Shown piece after piece: positions 1-10,772 of a stretch of 64,000 nucleotides of DNA (position 1 is its first letter; each line of letters starts with the position of its first letter). The notes under the pieces were generated by a model. That model had not been told where the DNA came from, ran no database searches, and saw only the letters and a program-made list of their open reading frames with translations. The stretch comes from Notolepis coatsorum. Its lineage: Eukaryota; Chordata; Actinopteri; Aulopiformes; Paralepididae. The position numbers and the translations under genes are program-made. Location of the stretch: contig OZ020586.1 in NCBI GenBank assembly GCA_963971535.1, forward strand, positions 69,485,548-69,549,547. Reading direction: 5' to 3'.

Positions 1-392
1 AATTTCATTTCAACCTTTATTTAAAATCGTAAGCATCTGAGGTTTCCCTCATTTACAGAAACGACGATTGTACAGTACATAATAAAAACAATATTCACAG
101 AAATGTAAACACCAGAGTAAAACAAATTAAAACGTTTAAAAATAATTTTAAAATATCAACTAAAACAGTTACAGGTAGTCACACAATGGTCTGAAATCAT
201 ACATTTAAACATTCCAAGGGAAGGGAGAACCTCCAATTTTAGCGTGAGTTGAAGGACATTCCATGAGTTAGAGGCATCAAAGGAAAAGGCTGACTTCCCT
301 AGCTCAGAACAAATCTGAGGAACCCTAAGAACCATCCAGTCATTCGAGAGCAGGAACTTGATCTCACAATAACCCCAAGGAGATCGAGACGA
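1..392 (-). pseudogene. 3' end of a LINE (reverse transcriptase C-terminus and 3' UTR)
   Basis: Reading the minus strand from about 395 downwards gives a peptide with a SWNVLQLTLKLEVLPSLG stretch followed by a Cys-rich end (CMISDHCVTTCNCF). This resembles the C-terminal tail of fish L2/Rex-type LINE reverse transcriptases, where a conserved Ser-Trp-Asn leads into Leu-rich residues. The remaining bases down to position 1 are AT-rich and fit a 3' UTR. The fragment is abruptly joined at about 392 to an unrelated plus-strand LINE. The clade is inferred from pattern memory only. Confidence 0.5.
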
Positions 393-1171
393 CACCCCGC
401 CATAGTCCTAACAGACCTTGACTACGCGGACGACATCAGCCTGCTCTCTGACCAGGTGGAGCAGGCACAGGAACTCCTGTGCAGAGTGGAGACGGAGTGC
501 GCCAAGGTTGGCCTTAGGCTAAATGCCAAGAAAACCGAGGTCATAATGTATAACATCCTCCCGGATCATCCACCTCTAAGGACAACAGGAGGCTCTGCTC
601 TAAAGGAAGTCAGTGATTTCAAGTACCTGGGCTCGTGGGTCAACTCGTCCGAGCAAGACCTTAAAGTGAGGAAGGCACTTGCGTGGAGGGCTCTGAACGG
701 CATGACCAGTGTGTGGAAATCCAACCTCCCCCGTCAAATCAAGCTCAACTTCTTTCATGCAACAGTTGAGTCTGTCCTTTTGTATGGCAGTGAATGCTGG
801 ACCTTGAAGCCCACCCTGCAGAAGTCCTTGGATGGGTGCTACACCAGAATGATGCGTGTGGTGCTCAACATCAACAGGGATGAGTATGTCACTAATGCAA
901 ACTTGTATGGGGGGTGCTAAAGGTGAGCGATAAAGTGGCAGTCAGGAGAATGAGGCTGGCAGGTCACTGCCAGAGACACCATGAGATGCCAACCAGCAAA
1001 CTTGTACTGTGGGAACCAACACACAGGCATCGATCACGAGGACGTCCCACGTTAACCTATGTGGACGTACTCAGGAGAGATGTGGGAACAGAAAGCACCG
1101 GCGAGCTAGCCAGATGCATGGAGGATCGGGATGACTGGAAGCACCGATGGAGGGCCCGTCCGAGGACGACC
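393..1171 (+). pseudogene. Non-LTR retrotransposon reverse transcriptase, C-terminal half, frameshifted
   Basis: The frame that includes 418-435 reads LDYADDISLLSD, so the catalytic YADD box of a reverse transcriptase is present just before the first long open stretch. Downstream come KYLGSWVNSSEQDLKVRKA and then the thumb-like VLLYGSECWTL segment, typical of RTE/jockey-type LINEs of aquatic animals. The frame breaks near 905-920 at a G-run and continues at 914 with RRMRLAGHCQRH and RGRPTLTYVDVLRRD, ending in a stop at about 1172. A short TAGA repeat follows, as expected for a LINE tail. The element is 5'-truncated at about 393 and dead. Confidence 0.7.
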
Positions 1172-1199
1172 TAGATAGATAGATCTACAATAGTGCAGG

Positions 1200-2760
1200 T
1201 AACCTTGGGGCCATCAGAGTATGGACTATGAACGTCTTCCAGGCATGCAAGAAGATCCCTCTTCTGCACAAGGTGGAGGCCTCCACCATCAGACAGTGCT
1301 GGGGGACAGGGCTAGTTCTCGTGTTGAAAGAACTCATCAAGGTCTTCAGCTCTGGTCTGACAAGCAATGTACAACCTTGAAAGGGCACCATGTCTTGTTT
1401 GAGGGAGATCAGTTACTGCTTGTCTTCCTCACAGTTGAAGTACAGATGCTGTCTCCTCATCTTGCCTGGTTTCATCTATGTAAAGAGCCAGTTCAGCAAA
1501 TACAATGTCGGAGGCTGATGCTGTCTGTCCCTTGCCATTATCCTTTTGAGTGTAACCTGTCTGGCACGATTATACAGACCTTGTAGCAGGGGCGTCCATT
1601 TGGTATGGCAAGGTATGGCACTCGCCATTCCTTGGCAAATAAAAATGTAATTTTTATTTAATTTTTTTACAATTTTTTTATGTTGATTTAGAATTCGAAT
1701 GTCAACATTATGAACGAAGCTTCGAACTATTCGGTACAGCCCTAGCATGTTTTGATATTGTCAATTATCTCACTTTTACTAGGTGACTTTTGCTGTGACT
1801 AACTGAAATATGCCCCAAAAAAAAGGAAAATGGACATAGGGATGTTTTTTAATCAAAGGGTAGCAGAGACGAGTGAAACAGGGACACAGGTAAGGTCTGG
1901 CTTAGTGATTATAATAGTGCAGTTCAGCATTCAGTAACCCATACTTTTTGTGAATGTGTTTTTGATACTACATTCTGTTGAACACACACCTCAAAACCGT
2001 ACCTAAGGAAAATTGGCTCAATTGCAAGAAAAGTAATAGACTGTTATGATATTACATTCTGCATAATTCGTATGCAAAATATTGTGGTTCCCTGCTTTAG
2101 TCTGTTGACGCATTTCTATACTAAACATTTTTGTGTAGTCCATATAACTGAATTGTATAGAAACGACTCACCAAAAGTGACTATTGCACAACTGATTTGA
2201 CAAAAAAAATCCACCAAGGGGGGGGTAACCCCCCTTCAACCACCCACCCCCCTCCTCGCCATACCTTCCCTTTTTGTGAAAGGACGCCACTGCCTTGTTG
2301 GTATCTGGGGTGATACTTTGCTTCGAGGGCCACCATGTCCCCAATAAGTCACCCTATTATTTCTGTGTCTTGAGCAAGGGTAGCAGCAGTGCAGACCCGT
2401 TTGTCCACTTCTAGTGTTTGAACTTTACAAAATTATTCACAACCAGCAGGCTCTCTACAGAAGAAGCAGGTGTCTTGTATAATTTCTGAAGTACTTGGTG
2501 ATTGGGACCATGTGCACTTGCACTCTGTCTGTGGGTCAGGACTTTCACTGTCTGTTCCTGGTGCTCGCTTTTGTGCTCTTTGGAACTTGGTTGCATTATA
2601 CTTGAGCCTATGTTTTATGGTATTGAGCTTTGTTTGCAACCATGTGTGAATGTTGAAGGGAGCTGGCCAAGGTCTTTGAACTGGATCAAATGCTTTGCAA
2701 GTGATCTGTACCCACTACCCGTGTCTGGTCGTTTGGACTGCAACAGACATGGTAATGCCT
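1200..2760 (-). pseudogene. Decayed ORF of an uncharacterised repeat-linked family, split by a hAT MITE
   Basis: Reading the minus strand from about 2760, a broken frame gives a CFFCREPAGCE Cys motif near 2440, then VDKRVCTAATLAQDTEIIG, GDMVALEAKYHPRY, and, beyond the MITE at 1587-2292, LYNRARQVTLKR. The order Cys pair, charged helix, GDMVALEAKYH, LYNRAR recurs in a multi-copy family of long uncharacterised proteins that I recall from fish and marine invertebrate genomes. Several stop codons interrupt it. The insertion falls exactly between the YH and LYNRAR segments. Function is unknown and I do not assign one. Confidence 0.45.
1587..2292. mobile_element. hAT-type MITE with 8-bp target duplication
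   Basis: The left end CAGGGGCGTCC and the inverted right end CAGTGGCGTCC match at 10 of 11 positions. They are flanked by CCTTGTAG (1579-1586) and CCTTGTTG (2293-2300), an 8-bp duplication with one difference. An 8-bp target duplication with CAG-type termini is the hallmark of hAT elements. The 706-bp interior has no transposase frame, so the element is non-autonomous. It interrupts the decayed minus-strand ORF around it. Confidence 0.75.
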
Positions 2761-4024
2761 ATTCTTGACATATAACACAGAGCTTCCAGTCAGTCTTATC
2801 TTTGTTTTTTGACATTTTTTCTTGCAGTAAAGATTGAAGGGGTCTACACATTTATGTATGAGATACAACTAGGTTCGGATGTGAAAAACAACCTAAACCT
2901 AGCCAGATCGTTCATCCAGTGCCATTTAATTCCTGTGCAATCTGATCTGTAAAGCCCCATTACCCTTGACTCGACTCTCTTGCACTGGCACATCCTGTCA
3001 ATTCAGGTGCAGCTATCTAACTCTAAATATTAACTAGATGTGAGGCTAACATTAGATAGCATTTAGGAAACTAAACTACTGTACTAAATTATCAAGCAAG
3101 CAGACAAAGAAAGCAAAGCATTAAAGCAGTGTGTTTAGCTGACACTGACATCCACCCGTATTACATTTTCTGTACATAGCCTCAATAAATTATTCTTCAT
3201 TTTGCAGACTTGTGAGTTTATTGGACTTTGCTGTTATTATATTTGGAATTACAATTACAGTAATCGATGCAACTGTATTGCAGTTATAATTCTAATACTA
3301 TTCATGCAAAACAAATTTGGGTTTGTACCAGAGGCCATTCGACTGGTGAATGGCCACAGTACAAGGAAAGATCAGTTTACTAACGTGCACCCTTTGACCC
3401 CTTGATTTGAATATTTTTGACGGAAGTGCACTTTGTATACCGACCGAATCTATTTATCTACTGGACTGACAGATCAACAATGTAGGGATCCCGTTTAGTC
3501 TTGAATGTATAGAAATACAGCTGTTTGTCATATCATGCCTTAAATTGCCCCTTGCGGGACTACGTTTTTTTTTAATTGAATTGAATGGTCGCCATCTTGA
3601 AAAATGTGTTATCCACATGACCATTCATAAGAACTATATATTGTTGATAAATTAAACAAATTATGTTCTTAATATCATTACATATACATTCCTGATCAGA
3701 AAAAGGTTGGCACTGGCGACTAACGGCAGCCATTTGGAAAATTGGTTGCCATGGGTGCCATATTTAAAATTCATGATGTCTCCATATCCAAATATTTTTG
3801 GAATGCCTTTAGCTACATGTGTACCACATGTCATGCTTCTATCACAAAATGCACAATTCAACTGATTTTGTTTTTTACTATAGGCGTTTAACCGCTTGGC
3901 TACATTTGATAATAGTCTCCGCCCTGTTGTTTTCACAGCCAATTAATTATAACTGGAATCCACCAATCAATAAAGAATAAGAACAGCCCATACTAATCCA
4001 ACACCAATCACCTTTGATGGGCAA
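2761..4024. other. Intergenic or distal sequence with one LINE-like tail
   Basis: No convincing coding frame is present. At 3540-3590 the segment reading CCCCTTGCGGGACTACG followed by an AATTGAATTGAA tail resembles the 3' end of fish L2/Rex-type LINEs, so part of 3420-3590 is probably a LINE 3' UTR on the plus strand. The rest shows nothing I can support. Confidence 0.35.
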
Positions 4025-4029
4025 GAATA

Positions 4030-4125
4030 TAGCATGTGGGGGTGGCCTAGTGGTTAAACCATGTATATTAGGATTTATTTTGCAAAGCAGATCATGGGTT
4101 CACGTCCCTGCTCAGCACTTATTAG
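4030..4125 (+). repeat. tRNA-derived SINE head (degenerate)
   Basis: GTGGCCTAGTGGTTAAACC (A-box-like) is followed about 45 bases later by GGGTTCACGTCCC (B-box-like). This spacing and content match the tRNA-related head of a SINE. No poly-A tail or target duplication was found, so the limits are approximate. Confidence 0.45.
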
Positions 4126-4229
4126 TTGGACAAAGCTGAAGCAGGTCGGCTTGCATTAAAATATATCACAGCATTCGGAAAGACGCAAGTAGAGCTGTCT
4201 GACTTCAGCCAATTGTTGATGACTTCATA

Positions 4230-4280
4230 ACCACCCATACTAGACAAAAGTGCCATTACTTTTTGTTTAGTATGGGTGGT
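4230..4280. repeat. Inverted repeat (20-bp arms) in a hairpin segment
   Basis: ACCACCCATACTAGACAAAA (4230-4249) pairs with its near-perfect inverse at 4261-4280 around an 11-base loop. A further short inverted pair, CATTCGGA near 4173 and TCCGAATG near 4284, suggests the core of a small fold-back MITE. Confidence 0.5.
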
Positions 4281-4299
4281 CTCTCCGAATGATGTGACC

Positions 4300-5305
4300 T
4301 AGTTTCCATGGTGATACAATAGTATCAAAAGTAGAGCTGTACAATGTCCAATTTATTCTCAAAATGGCAGTACAGTGTAATGTACAGCTTATGCAGTAAA
4401 AGAAAAAACATTACAACAATACAAGTCAGTTTTTCAGGTCCAGAAGTATTATTGTGACCAGCAGAATGGAGCTTTGCTAGCAACAACATGACTTCCGGCC
4501 ACTTTTTCAAAATAAAAGAATGATTCTGCACAAGTCTAAACACACAGAAGCTATTGAAAATGGTTTATTTTGCCCAGTAAAACAAACAAAGCTTTCAAAC
4601 GAAGTTATACAATACAAATTATGTTTCTGTATGATAATAACTGTTCTTCTCAGTACCTAAAAGGATAAATGGTGTTCATTGGAGAAAATAGGCTATAAAG
4701 ATTGACTTTATGGCAGCATGAAACATATGTCCACAGACTGAGGAAGACCTCCACTTTCACATCCCACTGTCATCTAAGGTGAAGCTGGGTCAAATAAATT
4801 GTAGCTGGCTCTCAAAGCTACCCATACTACACTCGAGGTCCATTTTCATACTACATTGGACACTGTTCAAGTCTACTGGCTTAATGGCAGCATGGCTGGC
4901 TTTGAGGGCCAGCATTAGCTTTTCATCAGATGTGGTGAGTTTACACAGGTCTTACACAGGTATCTAGGCTACATTTTCACATACAGTGGAAACCTTTATG
5001 AATCGGCACAAAATGGCTACCAAATATCTACTTTGGAAAATCAGCTGACTGGAAAATGTCATTCATTTAAAACTTTAATTAAAGAAAAGTGTGTCTAACC
5101 ATTTAAAAATAACAAGATAAAATGAGGTACAACTGAGGAAAATATTTACACGAATGTCGTTTGCAGCACTCTCAAGCATGTTTACTGACTAACCCTAATG
5201 TTAAACTAGATAAACCCCAACCTTAAACTAGCTAAACCCTTATATCAGCACAAAGTAATGTTTGATTTGACCTAGGTCCTGGCTTAAAGAATTCTGTCAG
5301 AGAAC
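4300..5305. other. Intronic or distal sequence, no gene recognised
   Basis: On the minus strand 4800-4950 gives a short open stretch (DEKLMLALKASHAAIKPVD) that might be a LINE ORF1 relic, but it cannot be confirmed. I searched this stretch for the next SENP6-like exon, which should encode a run of prolines followed by the start of the protease fold, and did not find it. Confidence 0.3.
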
Positions 5306-5491
5306 TGGTCCAGAGAATGTGGGGTGGAGCTCAGACATGTCTTGATCATCATCACTGAGCGTGCTAGCCTGCTGGCGGGTGGCCATCCGTCTCAATACTG
5401 GCTGGGTTGCGGGGTTGACCTGTGTGACCTTGCTGCCCGGGTTCACTTGGATGACACTGGCCGGGGAGACACTGGTTAGCGTTGCCTTCAC
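5306..5491 (-). CDS. senp6: SENP6-like SUMO protease exon, last one before the catalytic domain
   Basis: A polypyrimidine tract and CTATAG acceptor precede GTG AAG GCA at 5491. The frame runs through ATRQQASTLSDDDQDMSELH to PTFSGPV. In SENP6 the corresponding place is an acidic linker ending in a GPV motif, directly before the proline-rich start of the Ulp1-type peptidase domain. Phase 0 at the start matches the exon at 6580-6773. The 3' limit is uncertain: a GT lies at 5304-5305 after the GGA CCA codons, but it is a poor donor, and a stop follows if it is not used. The identification rests on homology recalled from the human protein plus exon order. Confidence 0.6.
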
Positions 5492-5636
5492 CTATAGAGA
5501 CAGACAGGTGTTGAAAGGAATGCTATGGTATTGAAAATGTGTGGCAGTGGAGCCTTTTCTAAGGGCTCTCTGACACAGGGACACAGGCAATGATGGTACA
5601 AACGGACCCTTTTCATTGAAGAGAGTTGGCAGGATG

Positions 5637-5853
5637 TTATGAGTACTAAATACCTATATGTCCCTATGCCATAAATGTCATGTATGTTATGTATGTCATA
5701 AATGTCTATATGAATTGAAAATGGGGGACCCTGATGGAAACAAGACAAACGTCTTTCTCAGGTCTGCATCCCCTTAACAATTGTATGTATTGAGCCGTAC
5801 TGTATTGTACCCATTCTGCAATCTGTTAAATAAAGTTTTTCATTCATTCATGA
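5637..5853 (+). repeat. 3' end of the L2/CR1-type LINE family seen full-length at 41.9-46.4 kb
   Basis: The stretch containing TGAAAATGGGGGACCCTGAT, GCATCCCCTTAACAATTG and CCCATTCTGCAATCTGTTAA is the same as the 3' UTR of the LINE inside BEL element A. It ends in an ATTCATTCAT tail. It is a 5'-truncated insertion in plus orientation inside the SENP6-like intron. Confidence 0.75.
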
Positions 5854-6057
5854 GCCTGAGCAGATAGAATGCTCTCATGACAGAGGTGTGTGTGAGGATG
5901 GATGATGCAACCTGTGTGCACCAATTACCTAAACGCACAGCCATCCTTGCTCCAGAAGCTACTTGACCCAGGGCAGGTGTGGCCACTTACACCCCTTACA
6001 CCCCAACATGTTTTCCCAAACCCTTTTCATGTCAAGGACCCACACATACATATGCAT

Positions 6058-6385
6058 TATGTTAGCTTAGCTTAGTACACACAGTCTATTGTTGTATTGT
6101 GACAAGCTAGGCTTATGTTAGCTTAGCACACACAGACTATTGTTGTGTGAAAAGCTAGGCTTGTTAGCTTAGCTTAGCACACACAGTCTACTGTTGTATT
6201 GTGACAAGCTTAGCTTATGTTAGCTTAGCACACACAGACTATTGTTGTACTGTGAAAAGCTAGGCTTATGTTAGCTTAGCTTAGCAGACAGTCTACTGTT
6301 GTATTGTGACAAGCTTAGCTTATGACTTTATCTTAGCTTAGCACACACAGCCGATTGTTGTATAGTGACAAGCTTAGCTTAGCTA
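6058..6385. repeat. Minisatellite, unit roughly 55-60 bp
   Basis: The block GTTAGCTTAGCTTAGCACAC, then ACAGTCTATTGTTGTATTGT, then GACAAGCTAGGCTTAT recurs about six times with small deletions and substitutions. It lies in the intron between SENP6-like exons 5306-5491 and 6580-6773. Confidence 0.75.
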
Positions 6386-6579
6386 AATATATACCTCACA
6401 TCTTTTAAATCAATGTGTTGGTATTACCGGTAACCTACATTCTGGTCAAACAGGCTGTATATTATTTTCTTCATAAAAACTAGATTTTTTTAATTTTTCT
6501 AAAAGTTAAGTCTTGAAAAAGTGGAGTCATCTTAAATCAAGATGGTTTTATATTTGGGTAAATATGGCAGAAATCCCAC

Positions 6580-6773
6580 CTTTCCTTCCCTCTCCTTGGT
6601 GGCCTTGTTGTAGTTGACCAGTCTGATGTTGGTGTCATCCAAGGAAAGCTTGGTTGGGAACTTGTTGCGATTGTTTATTTTGCCGATCTCCACCAGGACG
6701 TTCTCCAACATTATCTGCTTTTTGAACGTCAGTCCATTCTCCAAGATGAGAATAATGTACTTCTCATTATACT
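6580..6773 (-). CDS. senp6: SENP6-like SUMO protease exon
   Basis: The minus strand has acceptor CTCCTTAG at 6774-6781, then a 2-base carry-over and YNEKYIILILENGLTFKKQ, ENVLVEIGKINNRNKF and LSLDDTNIRLVNYNKATKE, ending GGAAAG before GTGGGA. Human SENP6 has a YIILIFQNGL segment followed by an INEIG segment at the equivalent place, just upstream of the catalytic domain. The exon is 194 bases (2 + 64 codons), so it accepts phase 1 from exon 13619-13804 and passes phase 0 to the next exon; both agree with its neighbours. SENP6 trims poly-SUMO2/3 chains in the nucleus. SENP7 is the main alternative. Confidence 0.75.
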
Positions 6774-6874
6774 CTAAGGAGACCAAGAAGAAAACAACAT
6801 TTTACCGGTATGAAGGTACAAGCAATCTAAGTAACAATTAGGCCCACTTTATTCTAAAACATCTCCTCTTTGTG

Positions 6875-6998
6875 GTTCTGTGCAGCTCAATAGGTAGAGT
6901 GCTGGGGACTCTGAGCATGGCAACAACACTGCCAGGGTTATGGGTCCTGTGTAGCGCAATAGGTAGAGTGCTTGTGGTGGCAATTGCGTTGTCCAGGA
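6875..6998 (+). repeat. Pair of tRNA-like SINE heads (degenerate)
   Basis: TGTGCAGCTCAATAGGTAGA and TGTGTAGCGCAATAGGTAGA occur about 70 bases apart, each resembling a tRNA A-box region. A G-run follows at about 7003-7021. No clear B box or tail was seen. Confidence 0.3.
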
Positions 6999-7868
6999 GA
7001 CTTGGGGGGGGGGGGGGGGGGTGTGACGTGGTGACGTGATGATGTGGATGTCATGAGTACTGATACGTCTAAGATTCTGGTGTTATCAGCTTTAACTCAT
7101 TCCCTACCAACAATGATTTTTGTTGTTTGTTTGTCCGCCAATCGTTGAACGCCAACCACGTATATATACGTTATTTGATCGTTATTTCTTTTATTCGCTA
7201 TTTCCATTTAGTTATCCATCCAGGCAGCCTGTGTTACCATAGGGAATGAGTCTGAGATCGCAAAAGTCCAATACCGCCGCCTGGTGGTATGCGGACGATG
7301 TTGCACCTCCTTTGAGACTCTGTATGGGGCTGTGCGTCGATGAAATTCCTCCGGCGAATTTTTCCTAGTCGGGCATGGCGAGCGCTTATAACGCATGGAT
7401 TTATAAGAATCAAACACTCCCGATTCATGTTCTTTGGAGGATTATGTTATGGACACGATTGACATCAATACTTGGAATATTCTTTTTGGGTTACATCTTA
7501 GTCAAGGTAAGGGCTATATGGTATCAATCTTGCGTTGTTCCAATAATTCCTTCATTGCGATCGGAGGGTATGTGTGTAATGTACTGTGTAACGTATTCCG
7601 TTGGTGACGATCAAAGCATAAAAGACGACCCCGCCCCCACCGTTTCATGCATTCATGATGAAACATAATACCGATAATATAGAGTTGATTTCAAAATAGT
7701 AGCATATACAGGCGAGAAACAGCATGGTTTTGAGTGAAATGCACGTATTGCTGCATAGTAGGGCTGACCCCTATTAATCGATTAGTAGACTAATCGGTCG
7801 AAAGGAGCCGTAGTCGACTGGCCAACCTCTTAGTCGAATATATAAAAAAATATATATATATATATTAA

Positions 7869-9249
7869 CACTATGATCGCCGCGGACAAGTTTTCACGTC
7901 ATTCCGAGCCATGCTCATTCTGCCGAAGACGCCGTAACTCGTCTTTGATGTCAATATTTCAAAAATCTGTCATCGAAATCATATTTCCTTTCCGGAGCCC
8001 TGAGACACACTGCTGATCTCCTCTCAACTCTCTAGCGGTTCAAGAGCGCCATCTGGTGGCTGATCGGCAGATCGCCAACCGGATATTAACCTTTGAACCG
8101 GCTCGGGGGGGGCAGGTGGCGCACGGAGATTACGTTCGTCACCAACACCGGGAGACACTGGATTCGCCTGTTCGAATCCAGCTCCCGGCGTTGCTATCAG
8201 CTTGGCTGGCCTCTCACACTGATACAATTGGCTGTATCAGGGGGTGGGAAAGCTGAAGGGTGGGTCCTGGGCGTTGTGGACAGCGACCCCTACAGTTCGG
8301 TCGGGGCGCCTGCTCAGCAAGGGTTGGAACTAAGGAGAGATAGTGTGGCCTCCCACACGCTACACTCTCCCCGGTGAGAACCTGCGCGGCCAGGTTGGCC
8401 TGCCCCAGGCTGCACATGCGTCGGAGGAAAGCATGTGACAGTCTCCGGTCTCCCGGACCAACAGTAGGGGAAAGTATGCAACAACCAGGAAGGGTGGGAT
8501 GAGAGAAAAATCGGGAAAAAGGAGGGGAGGGAAGAAAGATAAAAAAAAAAAAAAAAACGTTGAACCGGTAGTACTCATCCATATGTGGTCCGGCCACTCG
8601 CTATAGCTCCCGCGACTCCATCTTGAAACACTGGATAATAGATTGCTCGCCCTAACTCAATAAACAACGTTATTTGGACGTATATACTATTATACAACCT
8701 GGAAATGGATCGGGCATTTCTACATCCCATAATAGAAAAAAATCTGTTCCACGCTCATCTGCCAGCGGCGCGAGGAAGCCACGGTAAGATTCAGTGTTAT
8801 TTTCTAACGTATTCTATACTAACTGATCTGATGAACATATGACCCACTCTGGATGAATCATCTAACGCTGCCCACGGAATTATAAACGATCCCCCACCCA
8901 TCCGGTCAACATCAGATGATGCGTAGAAACTTCTAGAAGTACGTCCAGTTGAAACTTTTTATCTCGCACAGATTCCTACAAAACTGTATTTGATCATCAA
9001 TATAATGCATTTAGGGCTATAAATCACGTTCTGAAGAAAGCTGCAGAAAACGATAAAAACATACTTATACTTTAGACCAAGTTTAACGTTGCTACACCCT
9101 GAACAATACATATAGGACATTGAATGGGGCATAATAATGGCAATTTAGCAATAGAATTTAAAAAGTTATAGCCCTGCAAAGAAGGGGAACTTCTCCATAG
9201 ACAAATAGAGCTGGCGAGGGATGGTAAATTATGAATTTAACCCATAGTG
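7869..9249 (+). mobile_element. TTAA-flanked non-autonomous transposon (copy 2), with a SINE inside
   Basis: TTAA at 7865-7868 and 9250-9253 flank ends CACTATGATCGCC and, inverted, CACTATGGGTTAA. Subtracting the SINE and its duplication leaves about 914 bp. The interior contains GCGCCATCTGGTGG and TTATACAACCTGGAAATGGA, shared with copies at 16893, 20420 and 52776. A splice donor, CCACG followed by GTAAGAT, lies at 8784, about 448 bp from the left end once the SINE is subtracted. Confidence 0.75.
8102..8559 (+). repeat. tRNA-derived SINE, copy 1 of a three-member family
   Basis: TTGAACCGG occurs on both sides (8093-8101, 8560-8568), giving a 9-bp target duplication. The B-box-like TGTTCGAATCC is at about 8169 and a poly-A run at 8541-8557 marks the 3' end. 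The body shares GGGGGTGGGAAA, GGGCGTTGTGGACAGCGAC and the GCGCCTGC segment with SINEs at 9439 and 13083. It is inserted in TTAA element copy 2. Confidence 0.8.
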
Positions 9250-9438
9250 TTAATATGAATATTTTTATTTTATCATTTTTTCCAAAAGAAAAGAGGCCTA
9301 GAAGCATGGCTGACGCTAATGGCACGCATACCAGAGGCTAACTGCCTACGAAAACAGGCACAGAGGCACTGAAATAGGATTTTACCCATCTAATGAACAC
9401 ACTAGACTAGACAAATATCAAGATGTATCCATCAGTGG

Positions 9439-9913
9439 CGCGGCTACCTGGCGTAGTGGGCAAGGCACTCGCCACGAAATCTGGAGAGGCTGGGCTCGCC
9501 TGTTCGAGCCCAGCGCTCCACATTTGCTTTCAGTTTAGCTGGTCGTCCGTACTAATACACATTGGCCGTATTAGGGGGTGGGAAACTGATGGGTGGGGAT
9601 CGGGCGTTGTGGACAGCGACTCCTACAGGTCGGTTGGTGCGCCTGCGCAGTGGAATCAGGAAGTGTCGGGGGCAGCGTGAGCCTCCCACGCGTTACTCCT
9701 CACCACAGAGATCGAGCTGCGCAGGTGAAAAGATGAGACTGCTGTTACCTCAAGTACCGGAGGGGACTTGTGCTATGTATGACTTAGTCCACATTGCAGC
9801 CGGCTTGTGGGAGGCAAGAAACAGCGTTCGTGACAGGGGAGGGTTGAATTGGATGATACGAAATTGGGATGGGAGGAAATATAGAAAATGGGAGAAAAAG
9901 TGAAAAAAAAAAA
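9439..9913 (+). repeat. tRNA-derived SINE, copy 2, with 18-bp target duplication
   Basis: AGATGTATCCATCAGTGG is perfectly repeated at 9421-9438 and 9914-9931. The head has an A-box-like TAGTGGGCAAGGC and the B box TGTTCGAGCCC at about 9500. A poly-A tail closes it at 9903-9913. The long perfect duplication suggests a fairly recent insertion. It lies inside the hAT MITE at 7759-10124. Confidence 0.85.
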
Positions 9914-10265
9914 AGATGTATCCATCAGTGGACCAATTGCATGCTTTTGCAGAGGACAAGAAGCATTCAGTCGACTCCTTCAGACATTAAGCACCCCCCA
10001 CAGCCCAAATGGAATGATACAAAATTAAAAAATATATATTTTTTTATTCGACCAATAGTCGACTAACGGCAAATTTTGGCCAATCCTAGTCGACCATCCA
10101 AATCCTTAGTCGGGGACAGCCCTACTGCATAGCGTAGTTTTCTGGGATTAGACAGGATTACTCTAAAACTATACTCATATTCACCATGGTATAAAACGGG
10201 AACGTATGGATGATTTTTTTTCTCTTTTTCACAAATTGAACGATAGATACTCGATGTCAAATGGG

Positions 10266-10629
10266 TAGTGATGCACGATATATCGGCCGCCGATATAATA
10301 TCGGCCGATATGGCCGTTTTTTTACACATCGGTATCGGACCGATATCAAGATAGGGCAGATATATATATAAAAAAAAAAAAAAAAAAATTATTTTTATTT
10401 TTTTACATGTTTTGGCCTTAAATAGTTTCAAAATATCAGTCATTTCTGAAAATAAGTTACAAAAGTAAAATAATTATGCGTTTTGGAAAATAGCTCTTTA
10501 TTTGATTATCATAAAAAAGTGTTTTCTATACAGAGATATCGACATCGGTAAATATCGGTATCGGCCAGAACAGCAATATTAATATCGGTTATCGGTATCG
10601 GCCACAATTTTCACATCGGTGCATCACTA
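10266..10629. mobile_element. hAT-type MITE, 364 bp, CAAATGGG target duplication
   Basis: Ends TAGTGATGCACGATA and, inverted, TAGTGATGCACCGATG are flanked by perfect CAAATGGG (10258-10265, 10630-10637). The interior is full of ATCGGCCGATA and TATCGGTATCGG motifs, a common fish hAT MITE type. It sits in the right part of TTAA element copy 1. Confidence 0.85.
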
Positions 10630-10772
10630 CAAATGGGCAATAGTATTATATCGATAGCTATGATATATAATATAGTTTGAGCCCTGCAAACACAGCCACA
10701 TATTCGTATACTTTAAAATCGCTGGCATTTCAACAGTAACAGTAAACAGCCCTGTGGCACTGAATGAGTTAA

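Larger units (their letters stand above)
7759..10124. mobile_element. hAT-type MITE, CTGCATAG target duplication, with nested insertions
   Basis: Ends TAGGGCTGACCCC and, inverted, TAGGGCTGTCCCC are flanked by perfect 8-bp copies of CTGCATAG (7751-7758, 10125-10132). Inside are a TTAA element (7869-9249) and a SINE (9439-9913). Without them about 0.48 kb of hAT sequence remains, rich in CGACTA motifs. It is non-coding and sits inside TTAA element copy 1. Confidence 0.85.
7096..10768 (+). mobile_element. TTAA-flanked non-autonomous transposon (copy 1), broken by two hAT MITEs
   Basis: TTAA at 7092-7095 and 10769-10772 flank ends CTCATTCCCTACC and, inverted, CTCATTCAGTGCC. TTAA duplications suggest the piggyBac superfamily. 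Removing the hAT insertions at 7759-10124 and 10266-10629 with their duplications leaves about 927 bp, matching the other family members. A consensus splice donor, CAAG followed by GTAAGG, starts at 7507, 411 bp from the left end. No transposase is encoded. The element lies in a SENP6-like intron. Confidence 0.7.

Noticed and set aside
9439-9520. Possible functional tRNA gene
   Set aside because: B box is good but no cloverleaf, and the head is followed by SINE body and poly-A.
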